A stretch of 64,000 nucleotides of DNA from Paenisporosarcina sp. FSL H8-0542 (GTDB taxonomy: Bacteria; Bacillota; Bacilli; Bacillales_A; Planococcaceae). Every line of letters begins with the position of its first letter. Position 1 is the first letter of the stretch. The translations under genes and the position numbers were made by a program. Positions 24,970-34,013 of this stretch are shown one piece after another. The stretch spans positions 2,759,001 through 2,823,000 of the forward strand of contig NZ_CP152050.1 in NCBI RefSeq assembly GCF_038632915.1. Reading direction: 5' to 3'. The notes under the pieces were generated by a model, which did not search any database, was not told the DNA's origin, and worked only from the letters and a program-made list of their open reading frames with translations.

Positions 24970-25008
24970 ATATATTTACGTGCACTATAAATATGGACAA
25001 CAAATACT

Positions 25009-25044
25009 ACCTCCAATTGTTAGTTGTGTCTAACAATTGGAGGT
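25009..25044. repeat. 15-bp perfect inverted repeat
   Basis: ACCTCCAATTGTTAG and CTAACAATTGGAGGT flank a 6-base loop, with no T-run on either strand. It lies between the small membrane gene and the alpha-glucosidase 3' end; likely an operator, a cruciform or an RNA processing hairpin rather than a terminator. Confidence 0.55.
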
Positions 25045-25180
25045 GCAGTTCATTTTGACGGTGCTTTCTCTTTCCTTTCGAGACTTCTTAAAAATCTCAT
25101 AGACACCTTTTACCTCAAAATTTATCGCTCAAGCACATCTCAACACCAACTTCACTTGTTGAGACACCTCTCACCTCAAA

Positions 25181-25210
25181 ACAAAAAAACCTTCCCTAAT
25201 CGGGAAGGTT
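25181..25210 (-). terminator. Terminator of the alpha-glucosidase operon
   Basis: On the minus strand AACCTTCCC-GATTA-GGGAAGGTT is followed by seven T, 6 bp after the stop at 25216. Confidence 0.93.
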
Positions 25211-25215
25211 CATAA

Positions 25216-26883
25216 TTATTTCATTTGATATATACGTGTTTCAAATGGTGCCATCTCGAAACTATTCATTTCTTCGTGAGGTTGCACGTCTTTGTTCGCC
25301 AATAATAAGTTATCGAAATTAAATGCGGACTCCGCCATTTTTTCAATGGACACGGTATTTGCTCCCAAATTGGAAATGACAACTACTTGTTCGTCACCCA
25401 AAGTACGCGAATAAGCATATACGTATTCATAATCAGGCAGCAATAAATCGTACGTGCCATACGTAAAAACATCGTGTGATTTTTTCAGTTGAATCATTTT
25501 TTTGTAAAAATGATAGATGGACTGTTCATCTTTCAACTGGTTTTCAACGTTGATGTCAACATAGTTTGGATTGATGCCAATCCAAGGAGATGCTGTAGAG
25601 AAGCCAGCGTTTTGTTCAGACGACCATTGCATCGGGGTACGTGAATTATCACGGCTTGATGACCAAATGATGTCCATGATTTCTTCATGCGTCTTGCCTT
25701 CACTTATCTTAGAAGCGTACATCCCTTTGATGGCCACATCATTATAATCTTCAATCGATGCGAACTGTACATTGGTCATGCCGATTTCCTGACCTTGATA
25801 AATGAATGGCGTTCCTTGCATGAAGAAATACATAGCTGCGATAGATGTTGCACTTTCGTACCAGTACTCTTTGTCGTTCCCCCATGTGGAGACGATGCGG
25901 GCTTTGTCATGATTTTCGATGAACAATGCGTTCCAGCCATTGTTCTCAAGCCCCTTCTGCCAACGCGTCAACACTTCTTTAAGACCTTGGATATCCAGTG
26001 TTTTCTTACCTTCAGCATCCCATAATCCCAAGTGATCGAATTGGAACACCATATTGAACTTACCGTTCTCTTCTCCAACCCATTGATCGATTTCGTCGAG
26101 ACTGACACCGTTTGCTTCGCCAACAGTCATGATATCATATTTTGAAAACGTCTCTTGCTTGAGTTCTTCAAGGAATGGTTGGATTCCCTCGACGTTCATA
26201 TATTTTTCCCATGCGTGAATATATGGTTGATCCGTAACGTTTTCCATATCTGAAAACGTTTGGTCTTTTTTAATATGGCTGATTGCATCCACTCGGAAAC
26301 CATCAATGCCTTGATCCAGCCACCAATTAATCATGTCATAAAGGGCTGTTCGCACGTCACCATTTTCCCAGTTCAGGTCAGGTTGTTTTGTCGAGAAGAT
26401 GTGTAAATAATATTGCCCACTTTCTTCATCCAATTCCCATGTTGAACCGTTGAAAATACTTTCCCAGTTGTTCGGCTCTTTGCCATCTTTGCCGTCACGC
26501 CATACGTACCAATCACGTTTCGGATTGTCTTTTGACGATTTGGACTCGATAAACCATTGATGCTCATCACTCGTATGATTAATAACCAAATCAATAATCA
26601 GCTTCATCCCACGTGCGTGAACTTCTGACAACAATTGAGTGAAATCGGCCATCGTGCCAAACTCATCCATGATGTCCTGATAATCGCTTATGTCATAGCC
26701 ATTGTCATCATTTGGTGATTTGTACATCGGACAGATCCAGATAACATCAATGCCTAAATCTTTCAGATAATCCAATTTTGAAATGATTCCTTGAAGATCG
26801 CCAATGCCATCTCCATTTGAATCCATAAAACTACGAGGATACACTTGATAAACAATTGCTTCTTTCCACCAGTTTCTAGTCAA
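25216..26883 (-). CDS. Alpha-glucosidase, GH13 subfamily 31 (likely alpha-1,4)
   Basis: 555-residue cytoplasmic glycoside hydrolase of the oligo-1,6-glucosidase/alpha-glucosidase subfamily, without signal peptide. Catalytic residues: nucleophile Asp199 (GFRVDAISH), acid/base Glu256 (TVGEANG) and stabiliser Asp326 (ENHDKAR). The subfamily 31 motif QPDLNWEN is present. The residue after the nucleophile is Ala200; in characterised relatives Val at this site goes with alpha-1,6 and Ala/Thr with alpha-1,4 cleavage, so a maltase-type activity is predicted. It lies 592 bp downstream of the MsmX-like gene, with two LacI-type operator-like sites in the gap. Confidence 0.93.
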   Translation of the reverse strand: MTRNWWKEAIVYQVYPRSFMDSNGDGIGDLQGIISKLDYLKDLGIDVIWICPMYKSPNDDNGYDISDYQDIMDEFGTMADFTQLLSEVHARGMKLIIDLVINHTSDEHQWFIESKSSKDNPKRDWYVWRDGKDGKEPNNWESIFNGSTWELDEESGQYYLHIFSTKQPDLNWENGDVRTALYDMINWWLDQGIDGFRVDAISHIKKDQTFSDMENVTDQPYIHAWEKYMNVEGIQPFLEELKQETFSKYDIMTVGEANGVSLDEIDQWVGEENGKFNMVFQFDHLGLWDAEGKKTLDIQGLKEVLTRWQKGLENNGWNALFIENHDKARIVSTWGNDKEYWYESATSIAAMYFFMQGTPFIYQGQEIGMTNVQFASIEDYNDVAIKGMYASKISEGKTHEEIMDIIWSSSRDNSRTPMQWSSEQNAGFSTASPWIGINPNYVDINVENQLKDEQSIYHFYKKMIQLKKSHDVFTYGTYDLLLPDYEYVYAYSRTLGDEQVVVISNLGANTVSIEKMAESAFNFDNLLLANKDVQPHEEMNSFEMAPFETRIYQMK

Positions 26884-27475
26884 ATCTTTACCTCCTTCAG
26901 TCTTTCAAGATAACTGCACATTTCATTTTTCATTTAACTTTTTTCAACTTACCTGTTTTACTTCACATCACCAGCCGCTTCTCCTAAGATCCCTCTCGGT
27001 CGAAAACTTATTAAGACTATTTGTAACAATTTCATATGTATTAATCATTCTGTAAGGGGTCTCAACTTTGCCCCATCGATGTTGATATTGAATTTCCAAA
27101 ATACGAAGAACAATGGAATCATGATTCATTGGAACGGATACCATATACTTTTCTTACGAGAAAGTATGTATGCTGCCATCGAAGAGATAATGATGATAAG
27201 AATGATTACGCTCGGGGTCATAATCATGAGGGTATTGAAAAAAATATTGGAACGAAATCCAAACGCTCTAAAATATCATTGTCATCATCCATATGAAAAC
27301 AACGAAACATATAAAGTTCATTGTCCCAGCAAATAGAACATTTCTTAAAATATGAAAACGCTTGCATAAACTTTCCAGGAATCTGTGCAAACGTTTTCAC
27401 AAATAGGTAAACTTATCGTATCACATGACGTTTCTTCATTCAATAACACTTTTTATATTATTCAATTACTTTATT
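26884..27475. other. 592-bp gap between alpha-glucosidase and MsmX-like gene
   Basis: It holds the alpha-glucosidase ribosome binding site (GGAGGT, near 26890), two operator-like sites (27353-27399) and a plus-strand stretch of about 260 bp (27070-27336) open in two frames at once. I do not recognise either translation, and neither has a good ribosome binding site; a decayed gene is possible. Confidence 0.4.
27353..27399. promoter_or_regulatory. Pair of cre/LacI-family operator-like sites
   Basis: TGAAAACGCTTGCA (27353-27366) and TGCAAACGTTTTCA (27386-27399) are inverted copies of one 14-bp pseudo-palindrome centred on CG. Each fits the CcpA cre consensus with one mismatch. As RNA the pair could also fold as a hairpin after the MsmX-like gene. 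Catabolite or maltose-regulator control of the glucosidase genes is plausible. Confidence 0.5.
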
Positions 27476-28561
27476 TTACTTAATGCGTAATTCACTTTCT
27501 TTATCAAAGAAGTGTCCTTTTTCCAAGTTGAATGCAAGATTGATTATATCGCCAGGCTGAACATTGCTGCTAGCATCTATTCGTGAGATGAATTCTTGAT
27601 TGTCGATGTTCGAGTAAACCATCAATTCCGCCCCAGTAAGTTCTGATACTTCCACTTTTACAGGCAAAGTTGGTGATCCAACAGGTGCTTCATTTGAAAT
27701 ATGTTCAGGACGAATTCCTAAGATTACTTCCTTACCTTCGTAGCCTTGCTCTTTTAAGTAAGTTGCATGTGAAGCTGGAATTTCAAGAGAAGTTTCCCCA
27801 ATCACAAAATGTCCTTTCACGACTTTTCCATTGAAGAAATTCATAGAAGGTGAACCGATGAAACCACCAACGAATACATTATCCGGCTTATCATATACTT
27901 CTTTTGGCGTGCCGATTTGCTGAACGAGCCCGTCTTTCATAATGACAATACGTGAAGCCATTGTCATTGCTTCTGTTTGATCATGTGTTACATAAATAGT
28001 TGTTGTCTTCAGTCGTAAATGTAATTTGGCAATTTCAGCACGCATTTGAACACGCAACTTCGAATCAAGGTTCGATAATGGCTCATCCATCAAGAATAGA
28101 TTGGCATCACGGACAATCGCACGACCTAGTGCCACGCGCTGACGTTGACCGCCTGATAGTGCTTTTGGTTTGCGATCCAAATAAGGTTCCAAACCAAGAA
28201 TTTCAGCAGCATTTTTTACACGTTCTGCAATTTCATCTTTCGGGAACTTACGCAATTTCAATCCGAACGCCATATTTTCAAATACCGTCATGTGAGGGTA
28301 AAGTGCGTAGTTTTGGAAAACCATTGCAATATCACGCTCTTTTGGCGGAACATCGTTCATGCGTTTGCCATCGATATAAAAATTACCATGCGAAATATCT
28401 TCAAGACCGGCAATCATACGCAATGTGGTTGACTTCCCACACCCTGAAGGACCAACGAAAACAATAAATTCTTGTTCTTCTACATGCAAGTCAAAATTTG
28501 AAACGGCAGTAACGTTGTTATCGTAAACTTTTGATATGTTTTCCAACACTAATTTTGCCAA
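27476..28561 (-). CDS. msmX: Carbohydrate ABC transporter ATPase, MsmX/UgpC-like
   Basis: 361-residue multitask sugar ATPase. Walker A GPSGCGKST (37-45), signature LSGGQRQRVALGRA, Walker B LFLMDEPLSNLD, H-loop YVTHDQTEAM, then a C-terminal TOBE/regulatory domain (GIRPEHISNE). I place the start at the TTG at 28561 (MAKLVLENIS), which matches the usual N-terminus of the family and has AAAGGA upstream. No sugar permease or binding protein lies nearby, as is usual for MsmX, which serves several importers. It lies 18 bp behind the ROK kinase gene, in the same operon. Confidence 0.9.
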   Translation of the reverse strand: MAKLVLENISKVYDNNVTAVSNFDLHVEEQEFIVFVGPSGCGKSTTLRMIAGLEDISHGNFYIDGKRMNDVPPKERDIAMVFQNYALYPHMTVFENMAFGLKLRKFPKDEIAERVKNAAEILGLEPYLDRKPKALSGGQRQRVALGRAIVRDANLFLMDEPLSNLDSKLRVQMRAEIAKLHLRLKTTTIYVTHDQTEAMTMASRIVIMKDGLVQQIGTPKEVYDKPDNVFVGGFIGSPSMNFFNGKVVKGHFVIGETSLEIPASHATYLKEQGYEGKEVILGIRPEHISNEAPVGSPTLPVKVEVSELTGAELMVYSNIDNQEFISRIDASSNVQPGDIINLAFNLEKGHFFDKESELRIK

Positions 28562-28579
28562 TCCATACACGTCCTTTAC

Positions 28580-29482
28580 TTATTTTTTCTCTTCTTCGCC
28601 TGACCATACCAGTAAAGCAGCACCAAGCATACCTGCTTCATTGCCAAACGTCGCTCTTCTTACTTCCAACGGCTTCAGCAACAACGGTTCGAGTGCCTCC
28701 AGTAAGTGAGACCACCATCCATCTGCCGATTCGGAAACACCGCCGCCGATTACAACACAATCCATATCAAGGACTGCCTGTAACGAACTGATAACAATAG
28801 CCAAATCACCCGTGAATTTTTTCGTGATAGCTAATGCTTCCGTATGGCCTTCACCAGCAAGTTCAAACATTCGGTTCGGTGACACTAACTGATTTTGATT
28901 ATCCACAATATTACGTTCAGCAATAAAGCGTCGCAGCGCCGTCCCTGAAACATATTGTTCACTGCAACCCGGTCGACCACATGCACAGACGTGACCATTC
29001 GGATATAAAATCATATGACCGACTTCCCCCGCACCGCCGTGGGCTCCATTCATAACGTGACCATCGATGACAAAACCGCCACCCAGTCCAGTACCAACCG
29101 TTAAACAAACCGTGCGTCGGAAACCTTTTGCTGCGCCAAGTCGATGTTCAGCAAGACCGGCACAGTTCGCATCATTATTGACCTCGACTCGAAGTCCTGT
29201 CGCTTTCTGTAAAAGCGCTTTCACTTCTGTGCCTTGCCAGCCGGGCAATGTCTCGGTTTCGAAAGTGATCACGCCTTGTTCCGCGTCCACCATGCCTCTC
29301 GTGCCAATCCCAATCGCCTCGATGTGCGGATGGTTCTGTAAAAATTCGACTACTTTTTCTTCTAAATAAGGATACAAAGGGATCTGAGTTGGAACAACAT
29401 GATCTTCAATCACTTGTCCCGTCGAATCGACAACGCCGAATCGAATCTTCGTCCCTCCAATATCCACACCAAGGACTACCAT
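28580..29482 (-). CDS. ROK family glucokinase
   Basis: 300 residues. ATP-binding loop VDIGGTKIRFG near residues 6-16, catalytic Asp in VNNDANCAG, ROK signature region around HGGAGEVGHM, and the structural zinc motif CACGRPGCSEQ intact. It phosphorylates glucose, or a related hexose, released by the two alpha-glucosidases encoded on both sides. It starts 103 bp after the upstream glucosidase gene and ends 18 bp before the MsmX-like gene. Glucose versus fructose/N-acetylmannosamine specificity cannot be settled by eye; neighbours favour glucose. Confidence 0.88.
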   Translation of the reverse strand: MVVLGVDIGGTKIRFGVVDSTGQVIEDHVVPTQIPLYPYLEEKVVEFLQNHPHIEAIGIGTRGMVDAEQGVITFETETLPGWQGTEVKALLQKATGLRVEVNNDANCAGLAEHRLGAAKGFRRTVCLTVGTGLGGGFVIDGHVMNGAHGGAGEVGHMILYPNGHVCACGRPGCSEQYVSGTALRRFIAERNIVDNQNQLVSPNRMFELAGEGHTEALAITKKFTGDLAIVISSLQAVLDMDCVVIGGGVSESADGWWSHLLEALEPLLLKPLEVRRATFGNEAGMLGAALLVWSGEEEKK

Positions 29483-29585
29483 CTACTCTTGACCTCCATT
29501 ATATTGAAATCTATTAAACGATGAAGTTATCTTTTTTATCATACATGATTTTACCGATTCGTCTATATTTGATTTTTCACAAAAT

Positions 29586-31277
29586 TCATTCCGACGCAGA
29601 TGAGTAAAAAATCAATGCCTCATATGGTCGCAACTCAATTTTATCAAGCAGATCAACAGAAGGATAATTATGGCTGATCAGTTTACTATTACAAATATAG
29701 TTTTTCACGACATCATCTTTTAGTAAAATTTCATCCTTACTGAAATTACATAACACCAACAGGCTTTCTTTCTCAGCTCTGCGTTCATAAGCAAATAGCT
29801 GTGCATGATCCTTGAATAATATTTTGAAGTCACCGATTGTGATAACGTCCAGCTGTTTTCTCAACTTGATCAGCTGCTGATAATGTGCAAACACCGACTG
29901 TTCACTCTGTAAATCATTCGCCACATTAATTTCTGAATAACTCGGATTAACTTCGATCCACGGAGTCCCCGTTGTAAAACCACCATTTTTTTCAGATGAC
30001 CACTGCATCGGTGTGCGTGCATTATCGCGACCTTTTGCATAAATGGATTGCATAACGGTATCGTGATTGGCACCCTGCTCCATTTTTTCATGATACATAT
30101 TTAATGTTTCCAAATCTTTGTATTGGTCAATTGTTTCGAATGCCACATTCGTCATGCCAATTTCTTCGCCTTGGTAAATATAAGGTGTCCCTTGCATCAT
30201 ATGTAAGCAAGTTGCGAGCATTTTTGCTGACTCCACACGATACTCCCCATCGTTGCCGAAACGCGACACAATCCGTGGTTGATCATGGTTATTCCAATAA
30301 AGACTATTCCACCCTTTGTCTTGAAGCGAGATTTGCCACTTTTCAAGATTGTCCTTCAGATCGATTAAATTCAAAGGTTTTAGATCCCATTTACCATTAG
30401 AACCATTATCTAAATCCATATGTTCAAATGTGAAAATCATATTCACTTCTTTATTTTCAGGGTTCGTGTAATCGATTGCTTCCTTTGGTGAAGCTCCTGG
30501 CATTTCGCCAACTGTCAAAACGTCATAATGCGAAAGCACTTCTTGATTCATCTCTTGTAAAAAGTCATGTATCTTCGGACCGTTAATGAAATAGGGACTG
30601 CCATCCCCGTAGACTTGTCCTTCATTTTGTGCACCATTAGGCAAACCTGGCTCCTTAGAAATGAAATTGATTACATCCATACGGAATCCGCCAATCCCTT
30701 TATCCAGCCAAAAACGCATCATGTCATACACCGATTGTCGCAATTCATCATTTTCCCAGTTTAAATCAGGCTGTTTTTTAGAGAACAAATGAAGGTAATA
30801 ATCTTGTGTTGCGTCGTTCAATTGCCAAGCGGACCCACCAAAAACCGATCCCCAATTGTTAGGCGGCTGTCCGTTTTTACCCTGTGCCCATATGTAAAAA
30901 TCTCGTTTAGGATTATCTACACTCGACTTCGACTCAACAAACCACGCATGTTCATCCGATGTATGATTGACGACCAGATCCATAATAATTTGGAGATTCC
31001 GTTCCTTTGCCGCTTCCAATAACTCATCAAAATCCGCCATGCTTCCGAATTCATCCATGATGGATTGATAATCCCGGATATCATAGCCGTTGTCATCATT
31101 TGGAGAATCGTATATCGGACTCAGCCAAATCACATCCACACCAAGCTCCACCAAATAATCCAATTTTGAAATGATTCCTTGTAAATCGCCGATTCCATCA
31201 CCATTAGAATCATAAAAACTGCGTGGATACACTTGATACACAACACTTTTTTTCCACCAGTTAGTTTCAATATTCAT
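29586..31277 (-). CDS. Oligo-1,6-glucosidase, GH13 subfamily 31 (likely alpha-1,6)
   Basis: 563-residue cytoplasmic paralogue of the enzyme at 25216, with the same QPDLNWEN motif. Nucleophile Asp201 (GFRMDVINF), acid/base Glu258 (TVGEMPG), stabiliser Asp332 (NNHDQPR). Val202 after the nucleophile is the residue linked to alpha-1,6 (isomaltose) specificity, in contrast to Ala200 of the paralogue. The pair should therefore cover both linkages of isomalto- and malto-oligosaccharides. Probable first gene of the operon glucosidase, glucokinase, MsmX-like ATPase (and perhaps the second glucosidase). GGGGGAAATGAC ribosome binding site. Confidence 0.93.
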   Translation of the reverse strand: MNIETNWWKKSVVYQVYPRSFYDSNGDGIGDLQGIISKLDYLVELGVDVIWLSPIYDSPNDDNGYDIRDYQSIMDEFGSMADFDELLEAAKERNLQIIMDLVVNHTSDEHAWFVESKSSVDNPKRDFYIWAQGKNGQPPNNWGSVFGGSAWQLNDATQDYYLHLFSKKQPDLNWENDELRQSVYDMMRFWLDKGIGGFRMDVINFISKEPGLPNGAQNEGQVYGDGSPYFINGPKIHDFLQEMNQEVLSHYDVLTVGEMPGASPKEAIDYTNPENKEVNMIFTFEHMDLDNGSNGKWDLKPLNLIDLKDNLEKWQISLQDKGWNSLYWNNHDQPRIVSRFGNDGEYRVESAKMLATCLHMMQGTPYIYQGEEIGMTNVAFETIDQYKDLETLNMYHEKMEQGANHDTVMQSIYAKGRDNARTPMQWSSEKNGGFTTGTPWIEVNPSYSEINVANDLQSEQSVFAHYQQLIKLRKQLDVITIGDFKILFKDHAQLFAYERRAEKESLLVLCNFSKDEILLKDDVVKNYICNSKLISHNYPSVDLLDKIELRPYEALIFYSSASE

Positions 31278-31834
31278 GTCATTTCCCCCGTTAATTTTTG
31301 AAACTAGCGTACCATAATTTTCACTAGACCGAAAATTTTCATTTTTCTCTTATCTTGAGGCATAAAAAAAGAACCTACAATGTTTAGACGCTTGAAGATT
31401 CTCTTTAACGATATTTTAATTGTATGACACAAAATTAAAGCTCAATTATATTCCTTGGTATCTATTCAGTAATGAATCAAGCTCCTGGCTGCATGCGACT
31501 ACGCTGGAATGCGTAAAACCAAAATGCTTTGCTTTGTAATACATTACTCTCCTTTTAATATTGATTTGTCCAAGTAAAAACATTTTAAGGTGAATATTTG
31601 TCATGATTACCCTTTCCTCCACTTAATAATTTTTGGTATTTTTTGTATACGAATTAGAGACGTTGTACACTCAAAGAACATCTTAACTAATTGGCTTTGT
31701 AAAAAAATGTCGCATTGTGGTGAGTTTTTAAAAATTCACTAATTTGTCACATTCACTAAATTATTTGATGTTTAATATTGAAAAAACATGTTTTTTCTGA
31801 TTCGCAATTTTAGTAATACGAAATAATATTTTGT
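31278..31834. other. 557-bp gap without recognised gene
   Basis: AT-rich DNA upstream of the glucosidase operon and downstream of the VanZ gene. It must hold the operon promoter, but I do not see a clear -35/-10 pair or a strong hairpin. No protein-like reading frame stands out on either strand. Confidence 0.4.
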
Positions 31835-32284
31835 TCATCCAGGTGCTTCATGAATTTTATTTGTATTTGAATTTCCGGCAAGAGATTTACACAGTAAAAA
31901 TGCTAATAGGATACCAATCATATCAACGCCTACATCAAAAAGTCTCCCATTGCGTTGAAAATATAGCTGTAGGATTTCTGTAAAAAACGCAAACATACTG
32001 CATAACATAAACGCATGGCCAAACCTTTTGATCGTTGTAAAAAGGAAGAAAAACAGAAGTCCAAAAGCAGAAATGTGACCGATTTTTTGTATCACATAGA
32101 ACTCTTTCTCGAGGTGAATATCATGTGTAATAAACAAGTCACGAAAATTCGGTTTGACATCCAGATGAAAACTGATTGCTTGCTCATATAAAAAAGCGTG
32201 AGCATCCGCGGTACAGCCTGCGACTAATATCGTGACTATCCAGAATAACAGGAGGAGTGGTTTTAAACATGTGGAAAGCGCCAT
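31835..32284 (-). CDS. VanZ family membrane protein
   Basis: 149 residues, about four hydrophobic helices. The family hallmark is visible: the KIGHISAFGLLFFFLF segment, then FFTEILQLYFQRNGRLFD and VGVDMIGILLAFLL. VanZ proteins are linked to low-level teicoplanin resistance and lipid-linked envelope functions, but the biochemistry is unknown. The first 30 residues look like a signal anchor ending LVAGC, not a convincing lipobox in context. Single gene. Confidence 0.85.
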   Translation of the reverse strand: MALSTCLKPLLLLFWIVTILVAGCTADAHAFLYEQAISFHLDVKPNFRDLFITHDIHLEKEFYVIQKIGHISAFGLLFFFLFTTIKRFGHAFMLCSMFAFFTEILQLYFQRNGRLFDVGVDMIGILLAFLLCKSLAGNSNTNKIHEAPG

Positions 32285-32466
32285 GTTAGTTCAACTCCAG
32301 CCCAGGTAGAAATATACTCTTAATAAAATTTTTAAGCTTTATTAATAAATAAAACAAAACCGCACATCCTTTCATCGAATGTCATGTAAAGCGGATATGA
32401 GGAAAGACTATCTGTGGCTATTGAAAAGGTTGACCACAATTTCTATCAGTTATTCGCACAAAATAA

Positions 32467-32494
32467 ATAAAAGCCGACAGAATGAACTGTCGGC
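32467..32494 (-). terminator. Terminator of the spore protein gene
   Basis: GCCGACAG/CTGTCGGC 8-bp stem with a 6-base loop and a T-rich minus-strand tail (TTTTATTTATTTTG), 8 bp after the stop at 32502. Confidence 0.85.
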
Positions 32495-32501
32495 CCGTGT
32501 T

Positions 32502-32708
32502 TTATGAATTTTGGTTACCTCTTAATTGTTGTTGGGCTTGTGCTACTAATCGCTTAGTGATTTCTCCGCCAACGGAACCGTTAGCACGCGATGTAGCGTT
32601 TTCGCCTAATTGTACTCCAAATTCTTGTGCAATTTCATACTTCATTTGATCCAAAGCTTGTTTTGCACCTGGTACTGACAATTTGTTGCTTGAATTGTTG
32701 TTTGCCAT
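32502..32708 (-). CDS. Alpha/beta-type small acid-soluble spore protein
   Basis: 68-residue DNA-binding protein that coats forespore DNA as A-form and protects it from UV and heat. The GPR protease cleavage region [12 protein letters not shown] and the second conserved block [17 protein letters not shown] are intact. I choose the ATG at 32708 ([11 protein letters not shown]), which has GGAGGTGA upstream, over longer in-frame starts. It is expressed in the developing forespore from the sigma-G promoter at 32732-32760. Its presence shows the host is an endospore former. Confidence 0.95.
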   Translation of the reverse strand: MANNNSSNKLSVPGAKQALDQMKYEIAQEFGVQLGENATSRANGSVGGEITKRLVAQAQQQLRGNQNS

Positions 32709-32731
32709 GTTACTCACCTCCTTGTTGCATA

Positions 32732-32760
32732 TAGAATGTCTCATTTTTAAAAAATCATAC
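32732..32760 (-). promoter_or_regulatory. Sigma-G promoter of the SASP gene
   Basis: On the minus strand GTATG (-35, 32756-32760), 17 bp spacer, CATTCTA (-10, 32732-32738): a near-perfect forespore sigma-G promoter 24 bp before the SASP start codon. Confidence 0.8.
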
Positions 32761-32829
32761 AAGAAGGTTATATATTTTGTTCAAGAATGGATGTTTTTTA
32801 TGAAGCGATTTAGGCTGACCATTGTTTTG

Positions 32830-32920
32830 TTGGAACAATAGAGGGTTTAGTTGAAAAAAAGTGTGGCTTAATTGGAAAAAAGGAGATTTTAGTTGGAAAA
32901 ATTGCAGCAATCGTTGGAAT
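32830..32920. repeat. 21-bp phased array, TTAGTTGGAAAA core (5 units)
   Basis: Reverse-complement form of the TTTTCCAACTAA core. TTG of each unit falls at 32830, 32851, 32872, 32893 and 32914: five units at exactly 21 bp. Bases between cores differ. It lies in the divergent gap between the SASP gene and the membrane protein gene. Confidence 0.8.
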
Positions 32921-33000
32921 TATACCTATAGTGAAATCTATATGTGCCTATATTATTAATAACTCCTTTCATATATATAGAAACAGAAGGAGGATTCCGA

Positions 33001-33686
33001 TGAACAAAGTGATGTATACCGTATATGAATGTTATAAAGAAGTTTTCAACCCACTTGAAATAGTGACGTCTATTTTTAGATACATTAAAATAACCAGTTG
33101 GAAAAACCGTTTGATTCTTGCTACCATGCCAACTTCGTTACTTGTCTGTCTATTTCTGTATTTCAATAATTATTTTGTCCTAGCCACACTAACTATTTTC
33201 ACGGGATATTTAGTATATGCCATATTTGAATGTTATTTAAAACATGATATTTCCATTAACAACTCTATTTATCATTTCAAACAGGACTATGAAGAAGAAG
33301 TATCGACGTGGATTAACTTACTGGAACAGAAACTTCACTTTTCTCTTATGGATCTGAATAATCTCCAAATGCTAGAGGTCATTGTTCGAAATGAAATTGA
33401 AAATACCATGACCAAAAAATCGTTTGGAACCCGTATGAGTAGTTCCATTCAAATTTATTTAATTCCTTTACTAAGCTTTTTAGGCGGGATTCTCTTTTCC
33501 CAATCGATTACGATTCAATATTTGGACATGGTGTTCCTGGGAATTGTCTGGTTTTTCCTTCTCCTCGCAATTATTAATGTGATGGCACATACAATCTTTG
33601 ATTTCTCGAGTCAAACGAAACTTCGGGATATTTTATCCTTGCTTTTGGAAATCAAACTCAACATTATTTCCTCACAGAAAAAATGA
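33001..33686 (+). CDS. Membrane protein with four hydrophobic segments, unknown
   Basis: 228 residues from the ATG at 33001, which has AGAAGGAGG upstream; longer in-frame starts at 32931 lack a ribosome binding site. Two N-terminal helices (LILATMPTSLLVCLFLYF, FVLATLTIFTGYLVYAIFE), a charged middle (FKQDYEEEVSTWINLLEQ), then two C-terminal helices (SIQIYLIPLLSFLGGILF, MVFLGIVWFFLLLAIIN). No family recognised. Flanked on both sides by 21-bp phased arrays, a terminator follows at 33866. Confidence 0.65.
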
Positions 33687-33726
33687 TATTCCACACGAAT
33701 TTAATTAGGCAATTCGATTGATTTTT

Positions 33727-33836
33727 AGATATGTTTGAATGATTTCCAGATAAACCACGTTGATTTAGAGATATCACCATGCGAAATATTGATATGTACG
33801 AATGAATTTCAGATATCCACTTGTGAATTTCAGATA
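33727..33836. repeat. 21-bp phased array, TTTCAGATA core (6 units)
   Basis: AGATA/TGATA of each unit starts at 33727, 33748, 33769, 33790, 33811 and 33832: six units at exactly 21 bp. The best units read GAATTTCAGATA. The core differs from the CCAACTAA arrays but the period is identical. Confidence 0.8.
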
Positions 33837-33865
33837 ATCTATAAAAGACCTATTTTTCAACACAA

Positions 33866-33899
33866 AAAAACCTTTTGGAACTCAAGCCAGAAGGTTTTT
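33866..33899 (+). terminator. Terminator after the 33001 membrane gene
   Basis: AAAAACCTTTTGG pairs with CCAGAAGGTTTTT (one mismatch) over an 8-base loop. Confidence 0.7.
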
Positions 33900-34013
33900 G
33901 CTTTGATTATAAGGAAATAATGCTTACATTTCTTCTGACAAGGTAAGAGAGTTCTTAAGGTTAACCGAGAATAATAAAATAATGAAACGACACATTTACA
34001 CAAGGAGGTACAT

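Noticed and set aside
27079-27336. Plus-strand 85-codon ORF beside the glucosidase gene
   Set aside because: A second frame over the same bases is equally open and looks slightly more protein-like; neither has a start signal.
33735-33920. Plus-strand frame with repeated FQIS/FQIN heptads
   Set aside because: Same cause: it is the 21-bp TTTCAGATA array read as codons, without a ribosome binding site, and it runs into a terminator.
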